This document shows, piece after piece, positions 8,199 to 17,619 of a stretch of DNA of 64,000 nucleotides. Numbering within the stretch: position 1 is the first letter of the stretch; the number at the start of each line of letters is the position of its first letter. The DNA is from Lysobacteraceae bacterium NML93-0793. Its GTDB lineage: Bacteria; Pseudomonadota; Gammaproteobacteria; Xanthomonadales; Xanthomonadaceae. A model generated the notes under the pieces. That model ran no database searches. It was not told the origin of the DNA and worked only from the letters and a program-made list of their open reading frames with translations. Both the position numbers and the translations under genes were made by a program. The stretch lies in contig NTJG01000005.1 in the NCBI GenBank assembly GCA_002324875.1, positions 186,001 to 250,000 on the forward strand, given 5' to 3'.

Positions 8199-8272
8199 TG
8201 GAGGCCTGGGTCGGAATCGAACCGGCGTACACGGATTTGCAATCCGCTGCATAACCACTCTGCCACCAGGCC
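8199..8272 (-). tRNA. tRNA-Cys (anticodon GCA)
   Basis: A 74-base cloverleaf on the minus strand: acceptor GGCCTGG with CCAGGCC, anticodon loop ATTGCAAAT with GCA, T arm CCGGTTCGATTCCGG and encoded CCA. It sits between the two identical tRNA-Gly genes. Confidence 0.96.
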
Positions 8273-8303
8273 GGTGACCCGACGACCGGCCGAAGCCTGC
8301 CGA

Positions 8304-8337
8304 CAAAACGAAACCCCGCGTACTGCCCGGGGTTTCG
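8304..8337 (-). terminator. Hairpin with T-run between tRNA-Gly and tRNA-Cys
   Basis: A perfect 10-bp stem (8309-8318 with 8328-8337, arm CGAAACCCCG) and a 9-base loop, followed on the minus strand by TTTTG. It has the form of an intrinsic terminator although more tRNA genes lie downstream; it may instead serve RNA processing. Confidence 0.65.
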
Positions 8338-8347
8338 CGTTCGAAAC

Positions 8348-8423
8348 TGGAGCGGGAAAAGGGGCTCGAACCCTCGACCTCAACCTTGGCAAGGTTGCGC
8401 TCTACCAACTGAGCTATTCCCGC
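8348..8423 (-). tRNA. tRNA-Gly (anticodon GCC), first copy
   Basis: A 76-base cloverleaf identical to the tRNA-Gly at 8083-8158, with anticodon GCC and encoded CCA. It starts 36 bases after the pgsA stop codon, reproducing the pgsA-glyW arrangement. Confidence 0.96.
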
Positions 8424-8459
8424 TTGGGAGGCGAAATTCTACCCGTCGTTGCCGGGGTG

Positions 8460-9059
8460 TCAATACTTGTTCTTCTCCGCTGCACGCATGATCGGCCATG
8501 CGGCGCGCAGATAGGCCAGACCCGACCACAGCGTCAGCACCGCCGCGATCGCCAGCAGCCAGTCGCCGATGACGAACACCACGTGTCCCATCCACGGTTC
8601 CGGACGGGGTGGACGCTCGGGCGTCACCGAATACAGCAGACACAACAGCGCGACCATCTGCGCGATGGTCTTGATCTTGCCGATCGCCGCGACCTTCACC
8701 GCCGCACGCTGGCCGAGTTCGGCCATCCATTCGCGCAATGCCGAAACCGCGATCTCGCGTCCGACGATGACCGCCGCCCAGAACGCCATCCACGGCGTGG
8801 GATGTCCCTGCACGATCAGAAACAGGGCCACCGCCACCATCAGCTTGTCGGCCACCGGATCCAGGAAAGCGCCGAATGCCGAGTACTGGTGATACCGCCG
8901 CGCGATCCAGCCGTCGAGCCAGTCGGTCAGCGACGCGAGACCGAACACCAGCACCGCGGCGAAGTTGGTCCATTTGAACGGCAGGTAGAACACCAGCACG
9001 AGGACCGGAATCATCATGATCCGGAGCAGCGTGAGCCAGGTGGGAATCGTGAATTTCAT
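8460..9059 (-). CDS. pgsA: CDP-diacylglycerol--glycerol-3-phosphate 3-phosphatidyltransferase
   Basis: A 199-residue integral membrane enzyme that makes phosphatidylglycerophosphate, the committed step to phosphatidylglycerol and cardiolipin. The CDP-alcohol phosphotransferase signature D-G-x2-A-R-x8-G-x3-D-x3-D is complete: D49 G50, A53 R54, G63, D67 and D71. Several hydrophobic helices flank it. It lies 18 bases after uvrC and is followed by the tRNA cluster, a neighbourhood conserved across gammaproteobacteria. Confidence 0.97.
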   Translation of the reverse strand: MKFTIPTWLTLLRIMMIPVLVLVFYLPFKWTNFAAVLVFGLASLTDWLDGWIARRYHQYSAFGAFLDPVADKLMVAVALFLIVQGHPTPWMAFWAAVIVGREIAVSALREWMAELGQRAAVKVAAIGKIKTIAQMVALLCLLYSVTPERPPRPEPWMGHVVFVIGDWLLAIAAVLTLWSGLAYLRAAWPIMRAAEKNKY

Positions 9060-9077
9060 TGCAAGCCTGTGGGGGGA

Positions 9078-10949
9078 TCAGTCCTGGCCCTGGCCGGAGG
9101 TGTCCGTGTCGAGCCCGTGTAGGGTCGCATAGATGCGCCTGGCGAGCGCCGCATTGACGCCTTCGACCAGCGCGATCTCTTCGGCGCCTGCCGCCTTGAG
9201 TCCGCCCAGGCCGCCGAAATGTTTCAGCAGGCTCGCCCGGCGCCGGGGGCCGATGCCCGGAATGTCCTCGAGCCGGCTGGTGCTGCGCGCCTTCTGGCGG
9301 CGACCGCGATGGCCCGTGATCGCGAAGCGGTGCGCCTCGTCGCGCACCTGCTGCACCAGCTGCAGGCCGGGCGACGAGGCGCCCGGCTTGAGTTCGCGCC
9401 CGTCGGGCAGCAACAGGGTTTCGTCGCCGGGCTTGCGCGCCTCGCCCTTGGCCACGCCGACGAGACAGACGCCGGTGATGCCCAGTGTGTCCAGCACGTC
9501 GCGCGCCTGCGCGACCTGCCCCGCCCCGCCGTCGATCAGCAGCACGTCCGGCACGACGCCGTCGCTCTCCACTGCGCGCTTGAAACGCCGCGTCAGGGCC
9601 TGGTGCATGGCGGCGTAATCGTCGCCGGGCTCGATGCCGTTGATGTTGTAGCGGCGGTACTGACCGCGCACGGCGCCCTGCGCATCGAAGACGACACACG
9701 AGGCCACCGTGGCCTCGCCCATGGTGTGACTGATGTCGAAGCACTCGATGCGCTGGGCGGGCTCGGCCAGGCCGAGCATCTCGCGCAGGGATTCGGCGCG
9801 CGCCTGCTGCGCGGCCTGACTGCCCATCTCGCTCGCCAGCGCGATCTCGGCATTGCGACGGGCCAGATCCACGTAACGCGCGCGGTCGCCGCGCACGCTG
9901 GTCTTGATCTGCACGCGCCGGCCACCGGACTCGCCGAGCGCCTGTTCCAGCAGGGCCACGTCCTCGATCGCGCGGTCGAGCACGATCTCGCGCGGCGCGG
10001 GCTGCTCGGCGTAGTGCTGGGAGACGAAGGCCGCCAGTACCTCGGCCGGATCGTCACTGCCGTTGGTGCGCGGATGGAACGCACGGGTGCCGAGATTGCG
10101 GCCGTCGCGGAACGAGAGCAGCAGCACGCACGCATGGGTGCCGCGCATCGCGCAGGCCAGCACGTCGAGCTCGGCGACGCGGCCGTCCACGTACTGCTGG
10201 GCCTGCATGCCGCGGATGTTGCCGAGCAGATCGCGCAGGCGCGCGGCTTCCTCGAAATCCAGACGCGCGGCGGCAGCCTCCATGTCACGCGCCACTTCGT
10301 CGTTGAGTGCATCGCTGCGACCGTCGAGAAACATCGAGGCGCGGCGCACCGCATCGGCATAGTCGCGTTCCGAAACCAGCCCGACGCACGGCGCGGTGCA
10401 GCGTCCGATCTGATGCTGCAGACACGGCCGGGATCGGTTGCGGAAGACGCTGTCCTCGCAGTTGCGCAGCTTGAACAGCTTCTGCATGAGGTTCAGCGTC
10501 TCGCGCACCGCGGTGACGCCGGGATAGGGACCGAAATAGCGGCCGGGCACGTTGCGCGGGCCGCGATGCACCGCGATGCGCGGCCAGGCATCACCGGTCA
10601 CCAGCACGTAGGGGTAGCTCTTGTCGTCGCGCAGCGAGACGTTGTAGCGCGGCTTCAGCGATTTGATCAGCTGGTTTTCCAGCAGCAGCGCCTCGGCCTC
10701 GGTGCGCGTGACCGTGACTTCCATGCGCGCGATCTGCGCGATCATCGCCATCGTGCGTGCCGCCTTGGGCGTGGCGTTGAAGTAACTCGCCACACGCTTG
10801 CGCAAGTCGGCCGCCTTGCCGACGTAGAGCACGGCATCGTCCTCGGCCAGCATGCGGTACACGCCGGGCGCGGTGCTCAAGCCTGCGACGAACGCCTTGC
10901 CGTCGAACACCACACCCGCCTTGCGCGCGCGTCCTGCCGGCGCGGTCAT
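9078..10949 (-). CDS. uvrC: Excinuclease ABC subunit C
   Basis: A 623-residue UvrC, about the usual length. The order is GIY-YIG nuclease (APGVYRMLAEDDAVLYVGKA, around residues 28-50), cysteine-rich stretch (CLQHQIGRCTAPC), UVR motif binding UvrB (about 210-245), the RNase H-like 5' incision domain (ECFDISHTMGEATVASCVVF), and C-terminal helix-hairpin-helix motifs (IPGIGPRRRASLLKHF). It makes both incisions in nucleotide excision repair. ATG 10949 overlaps the stop of the upstream NHL gene by four bases, so the two are probably coupled. Confidence 0.97.
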   Translation of the reverse strand: MTAPAGRARKAGVVFDGKAFVAGLSTAPGVYRMLAEDDAVLYVGKAADLRKRVASYFNATPKAARTMAMIAQIARMEVTVTRTEAEALLLENQLIKSLKPRYNVSLRDDKSYPYVLVTGDAWPRIAVHRGPRNVPGRYFGPYPGVTAVRETLNLMQKLFKLRNCEDSVFRNRSRPCLQHQIGRCTAPCVGLVSERDYADAVRRASMFLDGRSDALNDEVARDMEAAAARLDFEEAARLRDLLGNIRGMQAQQYVDGRVAELDVLACAMRGTHACVLLLSFRDGRNLGTRAFHPRTNGSDDPAEVLAAFVSQHYAEQPAPREIVLDRAIEDVALLEQALGESGGRRVQIKTSVRGDRARYVDLARRNAEIALASEMGSQAAQQARAESLREMLGLAEPAQRIECFDISHTMGEATVASCVVFDAQGAVRGQYRRYNINGIEPGDDYAAMHQALTRRFKRAVESDGVVPDVLLIDGGAGQVAQARDVLDTLGITGVCLVGVAKGEARKPGDETLLLPDGRELKPGASSPGLQLVQQVRDEAHRFAITGHRGRRQKARSTSRLEDIPGIGPRRRASLLKHFGGLGGLKAAGAEEIALVEGVNAALARRIYATLHGLDTDTSGQGQD

Positions 10950-12376
10950 TCGCCGATCGGGACGTGGCGCAACGCGCCCGTCGACGGGTCGAGACGCAGC
11001 ACCGCGTGCGCGTCGGTATCGGCGATCCACACGGCCTCCGCCGACACGGCGAGGCCGGCCGGTGCGTGCAGGCGCTGCGGAAGCTCGTACGTCGTCAATT
11101 CGCCACCGCCCAGACGCAGACGTCGCAGCGTGTCGTTGCCGCTGTCGGCGATCCACAACACCGGCGCCTCGGGATCGAGCGCCACGGCCTGTGGATTCTG
11201 CAGCCGCGCATCGGTGCGCGCGCCGTCCACCCGTCCGAACTGCCACGGATCCTGCCCGACCAGGGTCGTGACCTGGCCGGTTCGCGTGTGCACGCTGCGC
11301 ACGGCCGAGCCGACCGCCTCGCAGACATACAAGGTCTGCTGCACGCAGGCCAGACTCACCGGCTCGGCGAACGACGCCATGGCCATCGTGCCGTCGGTCA
11401 CCGAGAGGCGGCCATTGCCGGCCACCAGCTGGAGGGTCGACGTGCCCAGATCGAGGCGCCAGATGCGGTTGTCGCCCGCGGTGGCGATGAAGAGTTTGTC
11501 GCCGGCGAGGATGACGTCGCGCGGTTGATCGAGCGCCACCGCGCGCGGGTCCGCCAGTGGGCCTTCGACCGTGGTGCCCGGCCGGCCGGCGCCGCAGACG
11601 GTGGCGATGTCGCCGGTGCGCAGTTCGATCGCGCGCACCGCGTGATTGCCGGTGTCGGCGACATAGAGCACGTCGCGCTGCACGAACAGGCCGTGCGGCC
11701 GCGACAGCGCCGCCAGTTCCATCGGCCCATCGATGAAGCCCGGGCTGCCGCTGCCGAACTGACGCAGGATCCGCCCGCTGGTGTCGCATTCGAGCACGCG
11801 ATGGTGGCCGCTGTCGGCGACGTAGAGATAGTTGCCCGACAGCGCCAGACCCACGGGAAACCGCATCGGCAACGGCGGTTCGCCGCTGCGCCGCAGGCGC
11901 ACCGGATCGGGATTGAGCAACTGCGGCGTCAGCTCAGAGATCAGCGCCGCCACACGGGCATCGAGTTCGCGCAGACCGCCTTCGCCGACGATGCGCTCGC
12001 GCACCTTGCCCTCGCCGTCGAGCAGCACGACCGTCGGCCAAGCCTCGATGCCGTAGTGCTGCCACAACGTCCAGTCGCCATCGTGGGCGATCGGAAACTC
12101 GTGCTGCTGCGCATGCGACCGCTTGCTGCTGCGGCGCACCTCGCGCTCGGCATCGAAACGCGGCACATGGACCGCGACCACCTGCAGCCGCTCGCGATGC
12201 CGCGCGCGCAGATGCCCCAGATCCGCCAGACGTTGCTGGCACCAGGCCGAGCCCAGGTTGACGAACGCGATCGCACAGACCTTGCCGCGCAGCTGGGCCA
12301 TGCGCAGCGGGTCCGTCAGATTCAGCCATTCGAGGCTGGCCGGAAACTCGGGCGCGGGCGCGGCGTCGGCGGTCAT
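10946..12376 (-). CDS. Thioredoxin-like domain fused to NHL-repeat beta-propeller
   Basis: A 476-residue protein. Residues 1-150 resemble a thioredoxin/AhpC fold (GKVCAIAFVNLGSAWCQQRL, then a cis-proline-like IEAWPTVVLLD) but with a single cysteine rather than CxxC. Residues about 165-476 hold repeated NHL blades such as PVGLALSGNYLYVADSGHHR and VALDPEAPVLWIADSGNDTL. The architecture is like NHLRC2-type proteins. No signal peptide is seen, so it is probably cytoplasmic. ATG 12376 is used; its 3' end overlaps uvrC. The function is unknown; redox or scaffold roles are guesses. Confidence 0.85.
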   Translation of the reverse strand: MTADAAPAPEFPASLEWLNLTDPLRMAQLRGKVCAIAFVNLGSAWCQQRLADLGHLRARHRERLQVVAVHVPRFDAEREVRRSSKRSHAQQHEFPIAHDGDWTLWQHYGIEAWPTVVLLDGEGKVRERIVGEGGLRELDARVAALISELTPQLLNPDPVRLRRSGEPPLPMRFPVGLALSGNYLYVADSGHHRVLECDTSGRILRQFGSGSPGFIDGPMELAALSRPHGLFVQRDVLYVADTGNHAVRAIELRTGDIATVCGAGRPGTTVEGPLADPRAVALDQPRDVILAGDKLFIATAGDNRIWRLDLGTSTLQLVAGNGRLSVTDGTMAMASFAEPVSLACVQQTLYVCEAVGSAVRSVHTRTGQVTTLVGQDPWQFGRVDGARTDARLQNPQAVALDPEAPVLWIADSGNDTLRRLRLGGGELTTYELPQRLHAPAGLAVSAEAVWIADTDAHAVLRLDPSTGALRHVPIGE

Positions 12377-12383
12377 GGACGGA

Positions 12384-12866
12384 TTATGCGCGATCGGACG
12401 CCGTACCGGCGCCGATCCGCTCGACGATGCCGGCTGCGGCCCGATCGACCAGTTGCCAGACCGTCTCGAAGCCCGCGGCATCCCCGGTGTAGGGATCGGG
12501 CACGTCGCCCGGCCCCAGGCCCGCCCAGTCCAGCAGGCCGACGATCTCGGCGGTGGCGTCGGCGGGCTGCCGCGACCGCACGATCTGCAGGGTGCTCGCG
12601 TCGGCACACAGCACGACGTCGAAATGACGGTAATCGGCGGGCACCAGTGTCCGGGCCCGCAGCATCGAGATGTCGATGCCGTGCCCGGCTGCGCTGCGGA
12701 TGGCGCGCGGGTCGGGCGGATCGCCGACGTGCCAGTCGCCGGTGCCGCAGGAGTCCACCTCCACCCGCTTCGCCAGCCGCGCGTCGGCGAGGCGGTGGCG
12801 CAGCGCGCCTTCCGCCACGGGCGAGCGACAGATGTTGCCCAGGCACACGACGAGCAGGCGGATCAT
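12384..12866 (-). CDS. Low-molecular-weight protein-tyrosine phosphatase
   Basis: A 160-residue protein with the P-loop [10 protein letters not shown] (nucleophile C8, C13, R14, S15) and the general-acid loop DPYTG (D124). Both are diagnostic of the LMW-PTP family, whose bacterial members often oppose BY-kinases in polysaccharide export. No tyrosine kinase gene is in the window. Its ATG overlaps the kdsB stop by four bases, so it is translated within the LPS gene block. Confidence 0.94.
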   Translation of the reverse strand: MIRLLVVCLGNICRSPVAEGALRHRLADARLAKRVEVDSCGTGDWHVGDPPDPRAIRSAAGHGIDISMLRARTLVPADYRHFDVVLCADASTLQIVRSRQPADATAEIVGLLDWAGLGPGDVPDPYTGDAAGFETVWQLVDRAAAGIVERIGAGTASDRA

Positions 12867-13639
12867 CCGCGCGCTCCGGACGCGAACCGGGCCTCGGCCC
12901 GGGCCAGATCCTCCGGGGTGTCGACGCCCGGCGGAAAGGGCTCCGGCGCAATGCCGACCGCGACCCGGAAGCCCGCTTCCAGCACGCGCAACTGCTCGAG
13001 CATCTCGATCTGCTCCAGGCGTCCGGGCGGCATCGCCGCGAACCTGCGCAGAAAGCCGGCCCGGTAGCCGTAGATGCCGATGTGCCGCCACCAGTCGCCG
13101 GCCGGCATCCGGCTGCGATCGTGCGCGAACGCATCGCGTGGCCACGGCACCGGCGCGCGGCTGAAGTACAGGGCATCACCGTTCGCGGCGCGCACCAGCT
13201 TGACGGCGTTGGGATCGAGCAGCGTGTCCACATCCTCGACCGGGGCAGCCAGCGTCGCCAAGGCGACCCCCGGATCGGCGGTCAGTGCGGCGACCGCCCG
13301 GATCCCCGACGCCGGCGCGAACGGCTCGTCGCCCTGCAGGTTCACCACGATGCGCTCGTCGTCCCAGCCGGCGATGTCGGCGCATTCGGCCAACCGGTCG
13401 GTGCCCGAGGGATGATCGGCTGCGGTCATCGCGACGCGCACCGGCGTCCCGGCCAGCGCATCGCGCACGCGCGTGTCGTCGGTGGCGACCCAGACGTCGG
13501 CGGCACCGGCGTCGAGCGCGCGCCGCGCGACGTGCAGGACCAGGGGTTCGCCACCGAGCGGCTGCAGCGGTTTGCCGGGCAGCCGGGTCGAGGCATGGCG
13601 TGCGGGAATCGCGACGACGAAATCAGGAGTGGCGGTCAT
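12863..13639 (-). CDS. kdsB: 3-deoxy-manno-octulosonate cytidylyltransferase
   Basis: A 258-residue nucleotidyltransferase activating KDO to CMP-KDO for the LPS inner core. The N-terminal [19 protein letters not shown] is the CTP-binding signature, and VNLQGDEPF carries the metal-binding aspartate. The length is typical. It lies 90 bases downstream of lpxK and overlaps the phosphatase gene, placing it in the lipid A/KDO block. Confidence 0.97.
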   Translation of the reverse strand: MTATPDFVVAIPARHASTRLPGKPLQPLGGEPLVLHVARRALDAGAADVWVATDDTRVRDALAGTPVRVAMTAADHPSGTDRLAECADIAGWDDERIVVNLQGDEPFAPASGIRAVAALTADPGVALATLAAPVEDVDTLLDPNAVKLVRAANGDALYFSRAPVPWPRDAFAHDRSRMPAGDWWRHIGIYGYRAGFLRRFAAMPPGRLEQIEMLEQLRVLEAGFRVAVGIAPEPFPPGVDTPEDLARAEARFASGARG

Positions 13640-13729
13640 GGCCGCATTGTCCCAGATCGATGCGGGCGTGGCGGTGGCCGCCCGCCCTCCACGGCACGCG
13701 AGCCGGCGCCGGTGCCGATGGCGCCGGAC

Positions 13730-14701
13730 TCAGCGCAGCGCCGACAGCCGGTCGAGCAGTGCGATCCAGAAGGCTTCCGGCAGCCGCGCCGATACCGGCA
13801 CGCTGAAATGACGCTCGCCTGCGAAGCGCATGCACTTCACGGCGTCCTTTTCGGTCATCAGCACCGGCAGATCGCTTCCGAACTGCAGATCCTCGGGCGT
13901 GTAGCGGTGATGGTCGGCGAATGCGTGCGGCACGACCGCGATGCGGTGCGCACGCAAGGTATCGAAGAACCGCTCCGGATCGCCGATTCCGGCCACGGCA
14001 TGCACGCGCTGGCCGGCGAAGGTCTCGATGCGACGCGGCCGACCGCCGAGCAGCGGCAGGGCGTGGCCGGTTTCCAGAGCCATCGGCCATTCGCCGAACC
14101 GGGGCGTGACGTCGGCATCCATGGCGGTATTGAGCACGCGGAAATCGCAGCGCGCGCCGCGCTCGGCGGGTTCACGCAAGGGGCCGGCCGGGATCAGCTC
14201 GCCATTTCCGTAGCGCCGCCGCCCGTCGATGACCTCGATCTCGAGATCGCGATGGAGCCGATAGTGCTGCAGGCCGTCGTCGCACACGACGATGTCGCAA
14301 CCGGCCGCGATCAGCGCACGCGCGGCAGCGACCCGGTCGGCATCGACGCGCACCTTCGCGCCGGTGCGCGCGGCGATCAGCACCGGCTCGTCGCCCGACA
14401 GCGCGGGATCGCTGACCGCCTCCACCCAGCGCGGCGTACCGGCGGCTTCGCGCCCGTAGCCGCGGCTGGCGACGCCGGGGGTCCAGCCCGCCGCCTGCAG
14501 GCGCTCGACGATCGCGATCGTCAGCGGCGTCTTGCCGCTGCCGCCCGCGATGAGATTGCCGACCACCAGCACCGGCCGCGACACCCGCTGTCGACGCAGC
14601 AGGCGCAGACGCAGACGCGCAGCCGCGCCGTAGATCCGGGCCAGGGCCCGCGCATGCACGGGCGGGCGCCGCCCGTCGAACCAGTACTTCGGTGGTTTCA
14701 C
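13730..14701 (-). CDS. lpxK: Tetraacyldisaccharide 4'-kinase
   Basis: A 323-residue inner-membrane-associated P-loop kinase that adds the 4' phosphate of lipid A. The N terminus [14 protein letters not shown] is followed by [15 protein letters not shown] (Walker A) and the family blocks [14 protein letters not shown] and [11 protein letters not shown]. Its GTG start overlaps the msbA stop (GTGA), and the frame continues open upstream, so the start rests on this overlap and family alignment. Confidence 0.96.
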   Translation of the reverse strand: MKPPKYWFDGRRPPVHARALARIYGAAARLRLRLLRRQRVSRPVLVVGNLIAGGSGKTPLTIAIVERLQAAGWTPGVASRGYGREAAGTPRWVEAVSDPALSGDEPVLIAARTGAKVRVDADRVAAARALIAAGCDIVVCDDGLQHYRLHRDLEIEVIDGRRRYGNGELIPAGPLREPAERGARCDFRVLNTAMDADVTPRFGEWPMALETGHALPLLGGRPRRIETFAGQRVHAVAGIGDPERFFDTLRAHRIAVVPHAFADHHRYTPEDLQFGSDLPVLMTEKDAVKCMRFAGERHFSVPVSARLPEAFWIALLDRLSALR

Positions 14702-16500
14702 GCGCTGCGATCCCCACCCTCGCCGTCGCGGAACTGCATCCGATGCAGATGTGCGTACAGCCCGCCCTGCGCCAGCAGCTCGCGATGGGTGCCGTGCTCG
14801 ACCAGCCGGCCCTGGTCGAGCACAAGGACCTGGTCGGCGTGCTCGATCGTCGACAGCCGGTGCGCGATCACGAGCGTGGTGCGATCGGGCATCAGATGGT
14901 CGAGCGCGTCCTGCACCAGGCGTTCGGATTCGGTGTCGAGCGCCGCAGTGGCTTCGTCGAGGATCAGGATCGGCGCGTCCTTGAGCATCGCGCGCGCAAT
15001 CGCCAGACGCTGGCGCTGGCCGCCGGACAGGCGCCCGCCGCGGCTGCCGATGCCGCTGTCGAGCTTGGCCGGCAGTTTCTTCACGAACTCCATCGCGTTG
15101 GCGCCGCGGATGGCGTCGGCAAGGGCCTCGGGCGTGGCCCCGGCCATTTCGCCGTAGGCGACGTTGGCGGCCACCGAATCGTCGAACAGCATCACCTGCT
15201 GGCCGACCAGCGCGATCTGACGGCGCACGTCGGCGATGCGGTAGTCGTGCAGGGAGTGGCCGTCGAGCAGGATCTCGCCCCGCTCGTAGTCGTAGAACCG
15301 CGGAATCAGCTTGATCAGCGTCGACTTGCCGCTGCCCGAGCGACCGATGATCGCGGTGACCGTCCCGGGCCGGGCGACGAAACTGATGTCCTGCAGCGCC
15401 GGCTGCTCCTGCCCCGGATACCGCGCCGACACGCCGCGGAACTCGATCTCGCCGCGCGCGCGCGTCAGTGCACGGGTGCCGGTGTCGCGCTCGTCGTCGG
15501 CGTCGAGGATCTCGAACAGGCGCTCGGCCGAGGCCACGCCCCGCTGCAGCATGTTCTGCACGTTGGTCAGCTGCTTGAGCGCGGGGATGATCGCCATCAT
15601 CGCGATCATCAGCGCCACGAAGCCGCCCGCAGTGAGCCGCCCCTGCGAGGCTTCGTAGCCGGCGATGACCAGCAGCAGCGCCAGACCCACCGAGCCCATC
15701 AGCTGCACCACCGCCGACGAGATCGCGCGCGTCGCCTCGACCTTGAGGTTCAGGCGCATGTGGTTGTCGGCGACCGCGCGATAACGCGCGTTCTCCGCCG
15801 CCTGCGCGCCGTAGATCTTCACTTCCTGCTGGTTGCTCAGCGACTGGTCGGCCGCCTGCAGCAGCAGCGCCGAGCTGTCCTGGATGTTGTGGCTGACGCG
15901 GCGGTAGCGACGCGCCACTTTGCCCATGATCCACGACAGCGGCGGCGCGATGACGAGGATCGTCAGCGTCACCTGCCAGCTCGTCCACAGCATCACGATC
16001 AGCGACGCGATGATCTGCAGCGACTGCTGGATCATCACCTTGGCGGCATCCACTGCGGCCTGCGAGACCTGGTCGGAGTCCGAGCCCAGACGCACCAGCA
16101 TCGACGGCACCGGCTCGGCGTCGAAACGCATGCCCGGCAGGCGCAGATACTTGCCGAGCACGCGCACGCGCAGATCACGGGCGATGCCGCGGCCGGCCTT
16201 GGCCATGTTGTAGTCCGCGAGATACCCGGCGATGCCGCGCAGCACGAACAGCCCGATGATCGCCGCGGGCAACCACAGGTTCACGCCCGCGTTCGCACCG
16301 ACGAAGGTCTCGTCGATGATCGGCTCCATCATCTTGGTGAAGGCCCCGCCGGCGGCCGCTTCGATCAGCATGCCGATCAGCGCGACCGACAGCAGCGCGC
16401 GGTACTCGGAGGAGAACGTCAGCAGCCGGCGGTAGATCGGCCATGCCCGTTCGGCACGCGGCGGCGCGCCCGCAGGCGCGTTTCCGGCGACGGCGCCCAC
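14698..16500 (-). CDS. msbA: Lipid A export ABC transporter, ATP-binding/permease protein
   Basis: A 600-residue half-transporter that flips lipid A-core across the inner membrane. Six predicted membrane helices (about 35-325) precede the nucleotide-binding domain with Walker A GRSGSGKS (386-393), signature LSGGQ (491-495) and Walker B ILILDE (511-516). The GTG start at 16500 directly follows the exbD stop with one base between. Pairing with lpxK is the classic arrangement. Confidence 0.96.
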   Translation of the reverse strand: MGAVAGNAPAGAPPRAERAWPIYRRLLTFSSEYRALLSVALIGMLIEAAAGGAFTKMMEPIIDETFVGANAGVNLWLPAAIIGLFVLRGIAGYLADYNMAKAGRGIARDLRVRVLGKYLRLPGMRFDAEPVPSMLVRLGSDSDQVSQAAVDAAKVMIQQSLQIIASLIVMLWTSWQVTLTILVIAPPLSWIMGKVARRYRRVSHNIQDSSALLLQAADQSLSNQQEVKIYGAQAAENARYRAVADNHMRLNLKVEATRAISSAVVQLMGSVGLALLLVIAGYEASQGRLTAGGFVALMIAMMAIIPALKQLTNVQNMLQRGVASAERLFEILDADDERDTGTRALTRARGEIEFRGVSARYPGQEQPALQDISFVARPGTVTAIIGRSGSGKSTLIKLIPRFYDYERGEILLDGHSLHDYRIADVRRQIALVGQQVMLFDDSVAANVAYGEMAGATPEALADAIRGANAMEFVKKLPAKLDSGIGSRGGRLSGGQRQRLAIARAMLKDAPILILDEATAALDTESERLVQDALDHLMPDRTTLVIAHRLSTIEHADQVLVLDQGRLVEHGTHRELLAQGGLYAHLHRMQFRDGEGGDRSA

Positions 16501-16501
16501 G

Positions 16502-16954
16502 TTACTGCCCCTGCGCGGCATCGGCCGGCGTTGCGGTCGCGACCTGCGGCGCGGTCGCGTTGGCGATCCGGGTGAAACCGAGCTGACCGAGCGCGTCGTA
16601 GGCGGTGACCACCGCCTGCCACGGCGTACGCGCATCGGCGCGCAGCAGCACGGTGCGCTGGCGGTCGTCGCCGGCGACCTCGGCAATGGTGCGCTTGAGC
16701 GATTCCACGTCCGTACGCAGCGCTTCGCGGTCGTCGACGAAATAGCGGCCGTCGGCATTGATCAGCAGGCTCAGCGTGCCCGCCTGGGCGTCGTTGCGCT
16801 CGCCGGTGGCCTGCGGCAGTTCGAGCTTGAGCACCGAACGCGCATCGAAGGTGGTGGTGATCACGAAGAAGATGATCAGCACCAGGATCACGTCGATCAG
16901 TGGCACGAGATTCAGCTCGGGCGTGTCCTCGGCCCGGCGGTCACGGATGCGCAC
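16502..16954 (-). CDS. exbD: ExbD/TolR family energy-transducing protein
   Basis: A 150-residue protein with a short cytoplasmic start, one membrane helix (LVPLIDVILVLIIFFVI) carrying the conserved aspartate D21 needed for proton use, and a periplasmic domain. It follows the exbB-type gene by 3 bases. In related genomes this exbB-exbD pair sits immediately before msbA; whether it serves TonB, lipid export or another machine is not shown by sequence. Confidence 0.92.
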   Translation of the reverse strand: MRIRDRRAEDTPELNLVPLIDVILVLIIFFVITTTFDARSVLKLELPQATGERNDAQAGTLSLLINADGRYFVDDREALRTDVESLKRTIAEVAGDDRQRTVLLRADARTPWQAVVTAYDALGQLGFTRIANATAPQVATATPADAAQGQ

Positions 16955-16957
16955 GGG

Positions 16958-17593
16958 TCAGCCCTGCGCCGCGACCTGCGCGGTCTGCCGGGTACGTGGG
17001 TCGATCGCGTCCATCAGCGCGATCGCCTCGTGCTCCATCTGCACGATGTAGCCGTCGATGCGCGCGCGGAAATGGCGGTGGAACATCAGCGCCGGAATCG
17101 CGACCACCATGCCCGCGGCCGCGCACACCAGCGCCTTGCCGATGCCGCCGGCGAGCTGGTTCACGTCGCCCACGCCGTGGTCCATCACGCCCAGGAACAT
17201 CTGGATCATGCCGACCACGGTGCCGAACAGGCCCAGCAGCGGGCCGGCGGCAGCGATGGTGCCCAATGCGTTGAGATAGCGCTCCATGCGGAAGGCGATG
17301 TGCCGGCCGACGTCCTGGACCCGCTCGCGGATCTCCTCGCGCGGCCGGTTGCGCACATCGAGCGCGGCCGCCAGCAACGCACCCAGTGGCGCGGTGTTGC
17401 GCAGTGATTCGATGTGCGCCGGATCCAGCGCGCCGCGCGCCGCCCACACGCGCACCTCCTGGCCCAGGCCCGGCGGCAGCACCGCCTTGCGGCGCAGCGC
17501 CCAGAAGCGCTCGACGATGATCGCCAGCGCAACGGCCGACAGCAGCAGCAGCGGAATCATCGGCCAGCCGCCGGCCTTCACCAGTTCGAGCAC
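16958..17593 (-). CDS. exbB: MotA/TolQ/ExbB proton channel family protein
   Basis: A 211-residue inner-membrane protein with three helices (about 12-31, 118-142, 155-175), a large cytoplasmic loop between the first two, and the family pattern GLFGTVVGMIQMF and GIGKALVCAAAGMVVAIPAL. It would form the proton channel with the adjacent ExbD-like subunit. It begins 26 bases after the comEC stop. Confidence 0.93.
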   Translation of the reverse strand: MLELVKAGGWPMIPLLLLSAVALAIIVERFWALRRKAVLPPGLGQEVRVWAARGALDPAHIESLRNTAPLGALLAAALDVRNRPREEIRERVQDVGRHIAFRMERYLNALGTIAAAGPLLGLFGTVVGMIQMFLGVMDHGVGDVNQLAGGIGKALVCAAAGMVVAIPALMFHRHFRARIDGYIVQMEHEAIALMDAIDPRTRQTAQVAAQG

Positions 17594-17619
17594 GCAAACC
17601 CCTTCGGCCCGCGGCCGGT

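Noticed and set aside
10964-15157. A 1397-codon open frame on the plus strand antisense to the lpxK-uvrC block
   Set aside because: It is a mirror of high-GC coding sequence on the minus strand, shows no domain, is rich in Arg/His/Gln as expected from antisense reading, and spans several certain genes.
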